A stretch of DNA of 64,000 bases from Affinirhizobium lemnae (GCF_022968395.1 NZ_JALJQZ010000009.1:1-64000), one strand, 5' to 3'. Positions 8,176 through 17,095 are shown, numbered from the stretch's first letter. The notes: a model not told the origin generated them from the letters alone. Program-made: numbers and translations.

Positions 8176-9582
8176 TCACACCCGCCGAACATCGGTCAGA
8201 CAGCCTGTAATGGCTGCCGCCGCCGCCATTGCAGGGCTGACGAGATGCGTGCGTGCGCCCGGTCCCTGTCGACCCACGAAATTGCGGTTGGAGGTGGAGG
8301 CACAGCGCTCGCCGGGTCCAACCACATCGCCATTCATGGCAGCGCACATGGAACAGCCGGAATCGCGCCATTCGAAGCCTGCCTCGCGGAAAATCGCTGC
8401 GATGCCTTCTGCCTCAGCCTGTTCCTTCACCTGGGTTGAACCAGGAACAACGATCGCCTGAATCTTCGCCTTGCGCCCCTTGAGGATGGCAGCTGCCGCA
8501 CGCAGGTCCTCGATCCGGCTGTTGGTGCAGGAGCCGATAAACACCTTGTCGAGCTTCAGGCCGGAAAGCTCTGTTCCCGGTGCAAGCTCCATATATTCCA
8601 AAGACTTGGTCGCGGCCTTGCGTTTGTCCGCATTGTCGAAGGTGGATGGATCCGGCACGCGGCCCTCAATGGATACCGCATCTTCCGGGCTCGTGCCCCA
8701 GGTCACCATCGGCGCAATATCAGCGCCTTCGAGCACAACTTCCCGATCGAACACCGCATCGGCATCGCTCACCAGCTGACGCCAGTGGTTGACTGCTGCG
8801 TCCCACTCCTGCTCGTTCGGCGCAAAGTTGCGCCCACGCACATAGGCGAACGTCGTCTCATCCGGTGCCACCATGCCGAAGCGGGCTGCCGCCTCGATGG
8901 ACATGTTGCAGAGCGTCAGCCGCCCTTCAATAGACATGTCCCGGACGACCTGTCCTGCGAATTCTATGGCATGACCGCCAGCACCGGCAGCACCAATCTT
9001 GGCAATCAGCGCCAGCATCACGTCCTTTGCGGTAACGCCCTGCCCCAGTGTCCCATTGATCGTGACCCGCATGGTTTTCGGACGCAGCTGCCAGACGGTC
9101 TGCGTGGCAAGTACATGCGCGTTTTCGGACTGGCCGATGCCGAAGGCAATCGCACCCAGTGCCCCTTGCGTCGACGTATGGCTATCGGAGCAGACTATGG
9201 TCAGGCCGGGAAGCGTTATGCCCTGTTCCGGTGCAACCACATGCACGATACCCTGCGACCGGCTGGAGAGACCGAAGTGGCGAACGCCGCCCCATTCCAT
9301 GTTCTCGTCGAACGTATCGATCATACGCGCAATGGCTGGGCTGGCAGCATCCTTGGAGGTGCGGCCAAGCGTCGGGACATAGTGATCCGCCACGCCGAAA
9401 ATCTGCTTGGGCCGGCGTGGCTTCAATCCACGCCGCTTCAGGTCGGCAAACGCGTGGAAGCTGCCTTCATGGATCATGTCCCGGTCGATATAGAGCAATG
9501 AGGGGCCGGAGGGATGACGCAATATCTCATGCTCATCCCAGATTTTGGCCAGCATTGTTCGTGGTGCATTCATATGCGCCAT
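8176..9582 (-). CDS. leuC: 3-isopropylmalate dehydratase-type large subunit (LeuC-like)
   Basis: 468 residues, the length of bacterial LeuC (466 in E. coli). Iron-sulfur ligands are visible as FIGSCTNSRIEDL and, further on, GCSMCAAMNGD, giving the three cysteines that hold a 4Fe-4S cluster. VCSDSHTSTQGALGAIAFGIG and GRKAKIQAIVVPGS match the aconitase superfamily. A second ATG lies three codons in. The stop is 10 bases from the leuD start. Its companions (amidase, NodB-fold hydrolases, KRCGH lyase) point to hydration of a dicarboxylate in a breakdown route. It could also be a genuine leucine-pathway enzyme in an odd place. Confidence 0.87.
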   Translation of the reverse strand: MAHMNAPRTMLAKIWDEHEILRHPSGPSLLYIDRDMIHEGSFHAFADLKRRGLKPRRPKQIFGVADHYVPTLGRTSKDAASPAIARMIDTFDENMEWGGVRHFGLSSRSQGIVHVVAPEQGITLPGLTIVCSDSHTSTQGALGAIAFGIGQSENAHVLATQTVWQLRPKTMRVTINGTLGQGVTAKDVMLALIAKIGAAGAGGHAIEFAGQVVRDMSIEGRLTLCNMSIEAAARFGMVAPDETTFAYVRGRNFAPNEQEWDAAVNHWRQLVSDADAVFDREVVLEGADIAPMVTWGTSPEDAVSIEGRVPDPSTFDNADKRKAATKSLEYMELAPGTELSGLKLDKVFIGSCTNSRIEDLRAAAAILKGRKAKIQAIVVPGSTQVKEQAEAEGIAAIFREAGFEWRDSGCSMCAAMNGDVVGPGERCASTSNRNFVGRQGPGARTHLVSPAMAAAAAITGCLTDVRRV

Positions 9583-9645
9583 GTTCAGATCTTTCGGTTC
9601 TTTATCGTAGCTCCAGACCGGGCGTTGCCATCCGCGCCTGAGCGG

Positions 9646-10578
9646 TCAGGCCGGCTGACCAGCCTTCATGAAAGCGGCACAGATTTCGCCAGCCGGCGCG
9701 TTCCACACGCCTTCGTGCGAGAGAATGTAATCAAGCACTTCCCGCAGATATTCGACGCGGTAGGGCATGCCGGAAACCCAGCTGTGGATCGGCAGGCTCA
9801 TCACACGACCGCCGTAATCGGCACTTTCGCGATAGAGCACATCAAAGCGATCCTTGACCTGCTGAACCCAATCCGCTTCGGACTGGAAGTATTCGTCCGC
9901 GACCACCCGGTCGTCGGTTTCATATGCCATCGGCATGGCAATCAGCACGCCGTTCTTCGTACGCATCTGGTAAGGCAGATCGTCGTTCGCCCAATCGAGG
10001 CCATAGGTCACGCCGTTCTTCGCCAGCAGATCCGGCGTATTGAACCCTTGCGCGCGGCCCGGAGAAAGCCAGCCTTCAACCTTCTGGCCGCTGGCTTGTC
10101 GCAACAGGCCAAGCGCTTCGGCGATGATGGCGTTTTCGTCCTCTTCAGATAGACCGGAATGGTGCACCTTGCCCATATCGAGCCCGTGGGCGACCACCTC
10201 GTGCCCGCCTTCAACCACTGCATCCAGCAGCGCCGGATAGCGGCTTGCGATAATGCCATTGATGGCGAAGCTTGCCTTCAATCCCTTCTCGCCCAGCAGC
10301 CTCAGAATGCGGAAGATGCCGACGCGATTGCCATAATCGCGGTTGGTGTAATAGCGGAAATCCGGATAGGGCATCGAAAGCGCGCCCGGAGCCTTGAACG
10401 GCTTCGAGGGCATATCGAGCGGGAAGTGCTGCACATGCGTGACAATGGAAAGCGCAATCCGGGCACCATTCGGCCAGACAACGGGAGCACGCTGAAACAG
10501 GTCGCTCCAGTCGTAACGGTCGTGATCCATGCCATAGTGGCGCTCAGGATATTTCAGATAATCCTCGGGCATCGACAT
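9646..10578 (-). CDS. Polysaccharide deacetylase-fold hydrolase, PuuE/cyclic imide hydrolase-like (copy B)
   Basis: 310 residues of the NodB-fold group that acts on small cyclic amides rather than on sugars (PuuE allantoinase and bacterial imidases). Features: an N-terminal aromatic segment (YDWSDLFQRAPVVWPNGAR), the RDYGNRVGIFR motif, GHEVVAHGLDMG where the metal-binding histidine lies, and GWLSPGRAQGFNTPDLL. There is no signal peptide. The ATG at 10578 shares a base with the stop of the upstream paralogue (TGATG), so the two are translationally coupled. It probably opens a ring or removes an acyl group from nitrogen in the cytoplasm. The specific substrate cannot be read from sequence. Confidence 0.82.
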   Translation of the reverse strand: MSMPEDYLKYPERHYGMDHDRYDWSDLFQRAPVVWPNGARIALSIVTHVQHFPLDMPSKPFKAPGALSMPYPDFRYYTNRDYGNRVGIFRILRLLGEKGLKASFAINGIIASRYPALLDAVVEGGHEVVAHGLDMGKVHHSGLSEEDENAIIAEALGLLRQASGQKVEGWLSPGRAQGFNTPDLLAKNGVTYGLDWANDDLPYQMRTKNGVLIAMPMAYETDDRVVADEYFQSEADWVQQVKDRFDVLYRESADYGGRVMSLPIHSWVSGMPYRVEYLREVLDYILSHEGVWNAPAGEICAAFMKAGQPA

Positions 10579-11549
10579 CAGCGTGTCTCCTTCCCAGCAC
10601 TTTTTGGCCCAGCATCTTTTGGCCCAGCATTATACGCAGCGATCGCTGCGCTCATCGCGTCATATGCTCCGGTGGAGTGATAGGCGGCTGCAATCTCGCG
10701 ACCCGTCGTCTGCCAGACACCGTCGTGACCTGCGATATATTCGATAGCTTCGGCAAAGGCGTCGATACGATGCGGCTGACCAACGAGATAAGGATGCAGC
10801 GGAATGCACATGACAGTGCCGCTCTCATCGCCTTCCTTATAGAGTTGGTCGAACTGCCGCTTGATGATTTCGCCATAGTGGCGCGGCGTGACCTTTTGCG
10901 TGTTATAGACGATCACGTCATTCATCTCGAGCGAATAGGGCATCGAGATCAGCTTGCCAGACTTCACCTTGACCGGCATCGGCTGGTCATCGTGGAACAT
11001 GTCGCAGGTGTACTGAATGCCCGCCTCGGACAGGATATCCATGGTCCAGAAATTGTTGGAAAGCGCCGGTGAAAGCCAGCCCGCCAGTTCCTGCCCCGTA
11101 TGCTTGCGCACAGTATCGAAAGCATCACGGATGATTTCCCGCTCTTGCTCGATATCGAGATTGTAGACATAGCGGGTGTTGTAAATGCCGTGGGAGAAAA
11201 ACTCCCAGCCGCGATCGGCGCAGGCCTTGATGATTTCCGGATGGTGATCGCAGAGCGCCACGTTCAGAGAGACGGACCCACGGAAACCGGCGCGATCCAT
11301 CGCCGCCATCATCCGCTGCCAGCCCGCACGGTTGCCATAGTCGCGGTGCGAATACTGCAGCACATCCGGGTTGGGCCGCGCCCAGGGCGTGCGGGTCGGA
11401 TTGTTCGGTGGGTTATACTCGTAGAATTCGATGTTCGGGGCGATCCACACCGCGATCTTCTTGTTGCCCGGCCAGACGATCTTCGGGCGGTTTGGCCACG
11501 GAAGATAATCATAGAGCCCAAGATCGGATTTCATTGGTTCGGCAGACAT
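10578..11549 (-). CDS. Polysaccharide deacetylase-fold hydrolase, PuuE/cyclic imide hydrolase-like (copy A)
   Basis: 323 residues, a diverged paralogue of the next gene: SHRDYGNRAGWQRMM, WEFFSHGIYNTRY and AGWLSPALSNNFWT line up with copy B. The start at 11549 is one base past the amidase stop and has CGGAGG upstream; the longer frame begins inside the amidase gene. The last residues (YNAGPKDAGPKSAGKETR) include an A-G-P-K duplication produced by a 15-base tandem repeat. Two adjacent coupled copies may form a mixed oligomer or act on successive substrates. No signal peptide, so a cytoplasmic amide or imide hydrolase is favoured over a cell-wall deacetylase. Confidence 0.8.
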   Translation of the reverse strand: MSAEPMKSDLGLYDYLPWPNRPKIVWPGNKKIAVWIAPNIEFYEYNPPNNPTRTPWARPNPDVLQYSHRDYGNRAGWQRMMAAMDRAGFRGSVSLNVALCDHHPEIIKACADRGWEFFSHGIYNTRYVYNLDIEQEREIIRDAFDTVRKHTGQELAGWLSPALSNNFWTMDILSEAGIQYTCDMFHDDQPMPVKVKSGKLISMPYSLEMNDVIVYNTQKVTPRHYGEIIKRQFDQLYKEGDESGTVMCIPLHPYLVGQPHRIDAFAEAIEYIAGHDGVWQTTGREIAAAYHSTGAYDAMSAAIAAYNAGPKDAGPKSAGKETR

Positions 11550-11550
11550 A

Positions 11551-12228
11551 TCAGCGCGCCTCCGGCTGATAGGCCTCGTACCAGGCAATGGCATCCGCTA
11601 CCGGGATCACGTCGCCGTATTTGATCGCGATATCATAAAGGTTGGCGAAGTGCGGGCTTTCATGCTTGTCGGCGACGCATTCTTCCGGAACGATAACGCG
11701 ATAGCCACGGGAAATGGCATCCACCACGCAAGCACGCACGCAGCCAGATGTTGAGCCACCCGTCAGCACCACCGTGTCGCACTGGTGCCAGACCATCAGC
11801 GACTGCAAATTGGTTTCGTGGAAAGGAGAGGCCATGCGCTTGTTGATGATGATGTCCTTGACATGATCGATCTTCAGACGCGGATCGAACTCTGCGCGAC
11901 GCGAGCCAACCTTGATGTTCTGCAGAGAGTCCGGCGTATTTGTCCGGGTGCCCCACACGCCGCAGTCCTCGCCGGACTCCATATAGGCAACATAGGTCCA
12001 GGTGACCGGCAAACCCTTTTCCCGCGCCAGACCAGAAAGTGTATTCACATAGTCCAACTGCCTGGGATCAGTCTCATAGGCCGTTACGAACTCGCCGAGG
12101 CTGGTATAGGCGCATTGCAGATCTATGTTGATCAGCATCGGCTTTTTTCCAAACCCGAACCGCTTGCGCGTAGGGTTGGCCTTGGCCTGCTCATACAGTT
12201 GACGAGCGGTAAGCGACGACAATTCCAT
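11551..12228 (-). CDS. Isochorismatase-family amidase (cysteine hydrolase)
   Basis: 225 residues. The cysteine-hydrolase triad is in place: Asp36 (LINIDLQ), Lys130 (INKRMASPF) and Cys163 (GSTSGCVRA, with the expected cis-peptide region before it). Relatives hydrolyse N-carbamoylsarcosine, maleamate, ureidoacrylate or biuret, releasing ammonia. Start 12228 follows AGGAGG at good spacing; upstream ATGs lack such a site. It is the first gene of the leftward operon, one base from the NodB-fold gene. A half-amide made by the NodB-fold enzymes would be a natural substrate. I cannot choose among amidase specificities. Confidence 0.85.
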   Translation of the reverse strand: MELSSLTARQLYEQAKANPTRKRFGFGKKPMLINIDLQCAYTSLGEFVTAYETDPRQLDYVNTLSGLAREKGLPVTWTYVAYMESGEDCGVWGTRTNTPDSLQNIKVGSRRAEFDPRLKIDHVKDIIINKRMASPFHETNLQSLMVWHQCDTVVLTGGSTSGCVRACVVDAISRGYRVIVPEECVADKHESPHFANLYDIAIKYGDVIPVADAIAWYEAYQPEAR

Positions 12229-12544
12229 TTGGGCCTCCTGCATTTCATGCGCCGTCCGCATCATTGCCCATTCGGGCTTATCCCCAACGGATTGGCCTTT
12301 CATCAATTCCTATTGTTATCACGTTATATCATTTGTAAAGTCTGTTTTGAGTTGCTGATGTCGCGTTCTTCGGAGTTGCTCCCGCTGGTGCAATTGCTAA
12401 AGGAAAAGCTTCGCTTTGCCGCCCATTTCAGCAGGCAGGCACCTAGAAGGAGAAGCAAAAAGGATTACGCTTTCACCATGTCCACCACTTGGCGATGACC
12501 AGTGACCCAATTCGGTCGAAGACTTGCGTTCAGGTTTTGCCGGG
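12229..12544. promoter_or_regulatory. Upstream region of the leftward catabolic operon
   Basis: This 316-base gap holds an AT-rich patch (about 12300-12350, containing TTGTTATCACG and CATTTGTAAAG), the likely place for the promoter of the twelve-gene leftward operon. No regulator gene is adjacent and I can assign no operator. The rest shows no convincing gene on either strand. Confidence 0.3.
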
Positions 12545-12760
12545 CATTTGAACGCCTACCGAACCATGGCACACAATGCCGCACTTTTGTGGGCGTGCGC
12601 TCCGTTGCGCCAGCATCCGGTCAAGGAAGTCCGCTGGGGCCTCAGCGTTCCGATGTAGTCCTTCTTCGCACGGGCCACCGCCTCGGCTCGGATTACGAAT
12701 GGGCGCATAAGCGGCGATGGCGCGCTGCAAAGATCCGCTGCTCAGAGCTCAGACGACAAG
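12545..12760 (+). pseudogene. Carboxymuconolactone decarboxylase-family remnant, frameshifted
   Basis: Two frames join into a recognisable CMD-like protein. From 12548 the second frame reads LNAYRTMAHNAALLWACAPL, the usual N-x-x-R-T-x-A opening. After about 12625 the first frame takes over with PLGPQRSDVVLLRTGHRLGS and DYEWAH, matching the family core L-R-T-x..x-S-x-Y-E-W-A-H. A one-base change near 12625 would join them. After the E-W-A-H motif similarity fades into basic residues, and the end is missing. No start or ribosome site is seen. It is most likely a decayed gene. Confidence 0.6.
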
Positions 12761-12888
12761 GGTACCAATTTGATTGCCAAAGGCCCACGGTCAAGAAGGA
12801 ACCAGCAGCCAAGCGAGGAACAAGTTGAGATGCCCGCCTCAGCACGGGCACCGGAGGTACTGTCTACTGGTACGACCACTGTCCCCAG

Positions 12889-14832
12889 TCAGAACTCTTC
12901 CCAGCTTTCTGCTGCCGCGGACGCACCAACGCCAACCCCGACAGCGCCAGCAACCTTAGCAAGCATACGACGGGCCGGTGAGACAATTGGCTTGTGATTT
13001 GACTTGGCAGCCACTGGCCTGCCCAGGTCCGCCTCGCCGTTAACACCGATGCGGAAATCGGAGATGATGTCGCGCAGACGCTGAACTTCGCTGGCGAGAG
13101 ATGCGCTGGCTGCGGTGGACTCTTCGACCATCGCCGCGTTTTGTTGCGTAACTTGGTCCATCTGGTTGACGGCTGAATTGACCTCAGCCAGACCAGTAGA
13201 CTGCTCCCTTGCTGAGGTTGCGATTGCATCAAGTTGACTATTGATCGTGACGACATGTTCCTCGATGATCTTCAAAGCATGGCCGGTTTCTTCCACCAGC
13301 TTAACGCCTGTGCTGACCTCCTCGACTGAATTGCGGATAAGATCCTTAATCTCCTTGGCGGCCTGTGCCGACCTTTGGGCGAGTTCGCGGACTTCCTGAG
13401 CAACCACGGCAAAGCCCTTGCCCGCTTCGCCGGCACGTGCGGCTTCGACACCGGCATTCAAGGCCAAAAGGTTGGTCTGAAACGCAATCTCGTCGATGAC
13501 CCCGATTATGCTGGAAATCTGGTTCGACGACTGCTCGATACGCTGCATAGCGGTGACCGCATTTTGGACCACCTCTCCGGAACGGCGCGCCGATTTGTTG
13601 GCCTCAATAGCGACATGACGCGCTTCCTCCGTGCGCTGCGAAGAATTTGCCACATTTGTTGTAATCTGGTCGAGTGCAGCCGCTGTTTCCTCAAGCGATG
13701 CGGCCTGCTGTTCGGTGCGTTTGGAAAGATCTTCAGCACTATGGCTGATTTCACGGGCACCACTGTCGATAGAACCTGTCGCATGGGCCACTGACGACAG
13801 ACTCGCAGCCAACTGGTCGACTGTCGCGTTGAAATCCGAACGCAAGGCTTCAAAGTCTCTGGCAAAGGGCTCAGTCAGACGAAAAGTAAGATCACCACTG
13901 GAAAGGTGCTTCAGGCCTTCGGCAAGCCCCGATGTTGCCTGCGCCATTTCCTTGGCACGCTGGCTTTCCTGCTCGGCGATCCGTAGGCGCTCCGCCTCGC
14001 TAACAGACCTTGTTCTGGCGGCTTCCTCTTCGAGCGCAAGGGCACGCAGACTATTGTCCTTGAACACCTGGACGGCCTTTGCCATCGCCCCTAGCTCATC
14101 GCGTCGGTCCGTACCGTCAACATTTGCGCTGAGATCGCCATTGGCAAGGACATTCATGGTCGCGCAGGTCCGCTGGATTGGCCGAACCAGCCAAACACGA
14201 ATTGCAAGGAAGCCAGCGAAGAGAACTATGATCAGACCAATCACAACCGCCGCCGAAGTGGTTGATACGGTATTGCTGGCTTGAGCGGAAAGCTCATCGC
14301 TTTCCGTCGCGGCGGCATCAACCATTTCGGCGGTGATCGCTTGGAGCTTCGGTGCAATCGCTGCGAAAGCTGGCTGACACTGAGTTAAAAAAAGCTGCTG
14401 AGAGGCCACCACATCCGCCTCAGAGGTCGCGTTGCGTGCTGCAGCAATGGTCGCGCCGCATGTACTATTGATAACCTGAAGGCCTTCCTGCTTGAGTTGG
14501 GGAATTTCCGGGCGCTGGGGTATCGCTGCGGCTACACGGTCCATAAACTCAACGAAGTCGGTTGTAGCCGCTTCGATATCCTTCGCGGAGTGCTCGTTTA
14601 AGTCTGCCGAACGCGACATCAAAAGGTCACCAATGGAGGCCCGCACTGCCTGCAAAGACCGATTGGAGCGTGCAAGATTGATGGCTGCGGTCGACTCGTC
14701 GTCTAGAAGCGCACTGTAGCTTTCGTCGATCCTTGAAATCTGTTGTCCTGAGTAAAGCGCCATCCCCACGGTGAATAGGCCAAAGCAGGCCATGATGATG
14801 AGGAACTTTCCAAAGATTGATACGTGTTTCAC
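12889..14832 (-). CDS. Methyl-accepting chemotaxis protein
   Basis: 647 residues. One membrane span at the very N-terminus ([20 protein letters not shown]), a periplasmic sensor of about 160 residues with two cysteines, a second span near residues 193-213, HAMP segments, and a long coiled-coil signalling domain with the conserved hairpin tip ([20 protein letters not shown], then [18 protein letters not shown]). It ends A-A-E-S-W-E-E-F, a CheR/CheB docking tail of the N-W-E-T-F type. The start chosen is GTG at 14832 with CGGGAG six bases upstream; the open frame also has a TTG five codons earlier. The ligand is unknown. It stands alone, next to gene remnants. Confidence 0.93.
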   Translation of the reverse strand: MKHVSIFGKFLIIMACFGLFTVGMALYSGQQISRIDESYSALLDDESTAAINLARSNRSLQAVRASIGDLLMSRSADLNEHSAKDIEAATTDFVEFMDRVAAAIPQRPEIPQLKQEGLQVINSTCGATIAAARNATSEADVVASQQLFLTQCQPAFAAIAPKLQAITAEMVDAAATESDELSAQASNTVSTTSAAVVIGLIIVLFAGFLAIRVWLVRPIQRTCATMNVLANGDLSANVDGTDRRDELGAMAKAVQVFKDNSLRALALEEEAARTRSVSEAERLRIAEQESQRAKEMAQATSGLAEGLKHLSSGDLTFRLTEPFARDFEALRSDFNATVDQLAASLSSVAHATGSIDSGAREISHSAEDLSKRTEQQAASLEETAAALDQITTNVANSSQRTEEARHVAIEANKSARRSGEVVQNAVTAMQRIEQSSNQISSIIGVIDEIAFQTNLLALNAGVEAARAGEAGKGFAVVAQEVRELAQRSAQAAKEIKDLIRNSVEEVSTGVKLVEETGHALKIIEEHVVTINSQLDAIATSAREQSTGLAEVNSAVNQMDQVTQQNAAMVEESTAASASLASEVQRLRDIISDFRIGVNGEADLGRPVAAKSNHKPIVSPARRMLAKVAGAVGVGVGASAAAESWEEF

Positions 14833-15236
14833 GTTGCACTCCCGCAAGAAGCTTGTTTTTCGCTAGCGCGTGTCGCGAGCTTTCAGATTCGCACCTGACG
14901 CTTTATCTCTTTGTTTCGTCGCATGTCGTTACCGCAAAACCGCTGCACACTTTTGCGTGGACCATGCTTCAAGAGATGCCACGGGCAAATCATTCGCCGG
15001 GCATTCCGACTATCGAGCAGACCAAGATTACTTCTTGGCCGCAGCCTGCTAACAGAGCCGCGTTTGGTATGTTTCTTTCAACGGTCGGAATCTATGGGAT
15101 TAATATTTAACTTTAGTTAATTAGTATATTAACACGAAATAGTGATCCTGTGCTGTGTGAATCTTCAGGAACAGATATCCTCAGCTGGACGCGTGAAGTT
15201 GTGCCGCTATTCAAACACAATCTAAAATACTACTGA
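14833..15236. other. Intergenic region upstream of the chemoreceptor
   Basis: A 404-base gap with no supportable gene. It contains the rhizobial palindromic repeat at 14921-14967 and an AT-rich stretch at about 15095-15140 that could hold promoters for either side. The short open frames here are not supported by any family resemblance or ribosome site. Confidence 0.4.
14921..14967. repeat. Rhizobial palindromic intergenic repeat
   Basis: Begins GCATGTCGTTACCGCAAAACC and closes TTTTGCGTGGACCATGC, an imperfect palindrome built on the GCAAAACCG / CACTTTTGCG core. Elements of this pattern are dispersed between genes in Rhizobium and Agrobacterium genomes. It supports the taxonomic placement. Confidence 0.7.
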
Positions 15237-15572
15237 CCTGAGGCATCAGAACAACGCGGAGAGACTTTCCATGTCGCACCTGCTCATCAGTAGCTACTAC
15301 GATCACAAGCTGATGACCTTGCAGCAGCTGGCCGGATGGTCGGCGAATTCTGGATGTCGATGGGCGGCCCTGCTCTCGCCGTCGTGACTGTAAAAGCGCG
15401 TCTACCTGGCAGCTCTTCCTCATTTGCTGGATGAGCGCCCTTTCGTTCAGGGCATGTGTCTTCAGAAGAAATCTTTGCAACGGTCGCGCAGCGCCTTGTT
15501 TCCACGCTTGAAAGTAGAACGCACAAAGATCAGCGAGGAGTCGCCTTGCCGGAAGATGTGATAGCGACCTAA
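15237..15572 (+). pseudogene. Possible gene remnant of unknown family, with in-frame stops
   Basis: One frame gives protein-like sequence interrupted by a TAG at 15291 and a TGA at 15432 and ends at TAA 15570-15572. The middle part reads DDLAAAGRMVGEFWMSMGGP and continues ALAVVTVKARLPGSSSSF. The last part reads SGHVSSEEIFATVAQRLVST and ends VALPEDVIAT. Composition looks coding, but I do not recognise the family. Competing minus-strand frames over the same bases look less protein-like. It may be the 3' end of a decayed gene. Confidence 0.3.
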
Positions 15573-15637
15573 TGTAACCTCCAACGTGCGTGCTGCGCCG
15601 TAAGACCGCGCATCGCCATGACCGAGAGGAGACATTC

Positions 15638-16498
15638 GTGAAGCCAAAGGCAGCCCACCCAGCGCCAACCGACGCACTCCAGCGCAAATCGGTCAAACCG
15701 GTCGTCTGCTATCCGACAGACACGCTTCCCCGCCCGAATATAAGCACCTACCAGGCACTGCGCGGTGACCTCGAACTCATCGAAACGGTTGTAATCCCCC
15801 CGCGTGAAGCCAAGACGTGGGAAGTTCCGGCCGGTCACTTCTGCCGCATGGTCTGCACGGAAGGGCCGCAGGTCGGCGATCTCAACCTGTTCAATTTGCG
15901 TGATCTTTCAGAGCGTTTCTATAGCGGGAAGACACGCGCGCTGAACGGCACACATGTCGGCGTCGGCGATCAGCTTTTCTCAAGCTTTCCCTATCTGCGG
16001 CCGATCGCAACCATTACCTACGATACGCTGGACTGGTATGGCTTCGATGAATTCGGCGGTTCCGTGCATGATGTGATCGGAACGCGTTGCGATCCCTATT
16101 CGCACAATTTGCTGAGTCATGGCGGGCATTATCACCACTGCTGCCATTCCAACCTGACGCGTGCTCTGGCGGAGAAAACCGGGCTATCCATTGGGGAAGC
16201 TGAACCGCACGTGCATGACGTTCTGAACGTTTTCATGTGTACTGGCTTCACCCGCGATACCGGCCAATATTTCATGAAGGCGAGCCCCGTGCGTCCAGGA
16301 GACTATCTGGAATTCTTCGCAGAGATCGATCTGCTCGGATGCATGTCGGCTTGCCCCGGCGGCGATTGCTCGTCTGAACATTCGTCGGATACCGCTGCCT
16401 GTTACCCAATGATCGTTGAAATCTATCGCCCACGCGAGGCACCAGCCGGATGGAAGAGTCCGGCTCTCAACGGTTATGACCGCAGCCACGGGGCATGA
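15638..16498 (+). CDS. DUF1989 (urea carboxylase-associated family) protein
   Basis: 286 residues of the DUF1989 family. Conserved landmarks: IPPREAKTWEVPAGHFCRM, QVGDLNLFN, a central R-C-D-P-Y-S, a histidine/cysteine-rich GGHYHHCCHSN likely to bind metal, and FMKASPVRPGDYLEFFAEID followed by ALSACPGGD-like MSACPGGDCSS. Family members usually accompany urea carboxylase or allophanate hydrolase and may process N-carboxy or guanidino intermediates; neither partner is in this window. The start is GTG at 15638, with AGAGGAGA just upstream. The downstream unknown gene begins 32 bases later and may be co-transcribed. Confidence 0.85.
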   Translation: MKPKAAHPAPTDALQRKSVKPVVCYPTDTLPRPNISTYQALRGDLELIETVVIPPREAKTWEVPAGHFCRMVCTEGPQVGDLNLFNLRDLSERFYSGKTRALNGTHVGVGDQLFSSFPYLRPIATITYDTLDWYGFDEFGGSVHDVIGTRCDPYSHNLLSHGGHYHHCCHSNLTRALAEKTGLSIGEAEPHVHDVLNVFMCTGFTRDTGQYFMKASPVRPGDYLEFFAEIDLLGCMSACPGGDCSSEHSSDTAACYPMIVEIYRPREAPAGWKSPALNGYDRSHGA

Positions 16499-16530
16499 TT
16501 TGATTTTCACGTATCCTGCTGAAGGATGCC

Positions 16531-17079
16531 ATGATAGGAGCGGCTCGTTCTGGAACAAAACGGGCCGCTTGGACTATGACACCTGCCTTCTACGCCGATT
16601 ACATCGCAGACCTTCAATCTTTGCTGGGGCAAGTCGATGTTTCAGCGGATGATTTGCAGACATTTGATGTGCACATCGAACTGGCGGCTGCTGGAAGCCT
16701 GATCGTTTATGAAAGCAAGCGGCGCAAAGGTTTGACGGACAGCCTGTTTTACGGTCGCCCCAAGGGCAGCGCTTCGAACCAGAAGATTTCGAAGGAAACG
16801 GCTTTCAATGCAGTGAGCCGCTTTTTCTCGCTTGGCCAGTTTTTGGCTTTGACTGACAAGGCATCGGATACACTTCGGCTCAGTGACGAGTTTCCGCACT
16901 GCGCCGTCAGAATCTCCTATCGCAGGAAGGGCAGTCCGAAGGCTCAATCCATGGTCATGATTTTCATTGGCTTCAACGACGAAGCTGATGCACTGGCCTA
17001 TGCCAAGTCCATCGATTCGCCGGAAATGCTGATCGCTGACCGTCCCTATAACGGCAAGCGTATCTACGAATGGAAGTAG
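16531..17079 (+). CDS. Protein of unknown function
   Basis: 182 residues from the ATG at 16531, which has AAGGA four bases before it; an ATG at 16576 would give 167 residues. I do not recognise the family. It looks soluble, with no signal peptide or membrane span, a basic central part (ESKRRKGLTDSLFYGRPKG) and a C-terminal mixed alpha/beta segment (VRISYRRKG, then MVMIFIGFNDEADALAYAKS). It lies between the DUF1989 gene and the convergent phnF. Codon use resembles its neighbours. Confidence 0.6.
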   Translation: MIGAARSGTKRAAWTMTPAFYADYIADLQSLLGQVDVSADDLQTFDVHIELAAAGSLIVYESKRRKGLTDSLFYGRPKGSASNQKISKETAFNAVSRFFSLGQFLALTDKASDTLRLSDEFPHCAVRISYRRKGSPKAQSMVMIFIGFNDEADALAYAKSIDSPEMLIADRPYNGKRIYEWK

Positions 17080-17095
17080 CCGCTTTCAGGCTTTT

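Noticed and set aside
15211..15696. A 161-codon minus-strand frame
   Set aside because: It runs antisense into the DUF1989 gene and is rich in Arg, Ser and His with no domain; the plus-strand frame over the same bases looks more protein-like.
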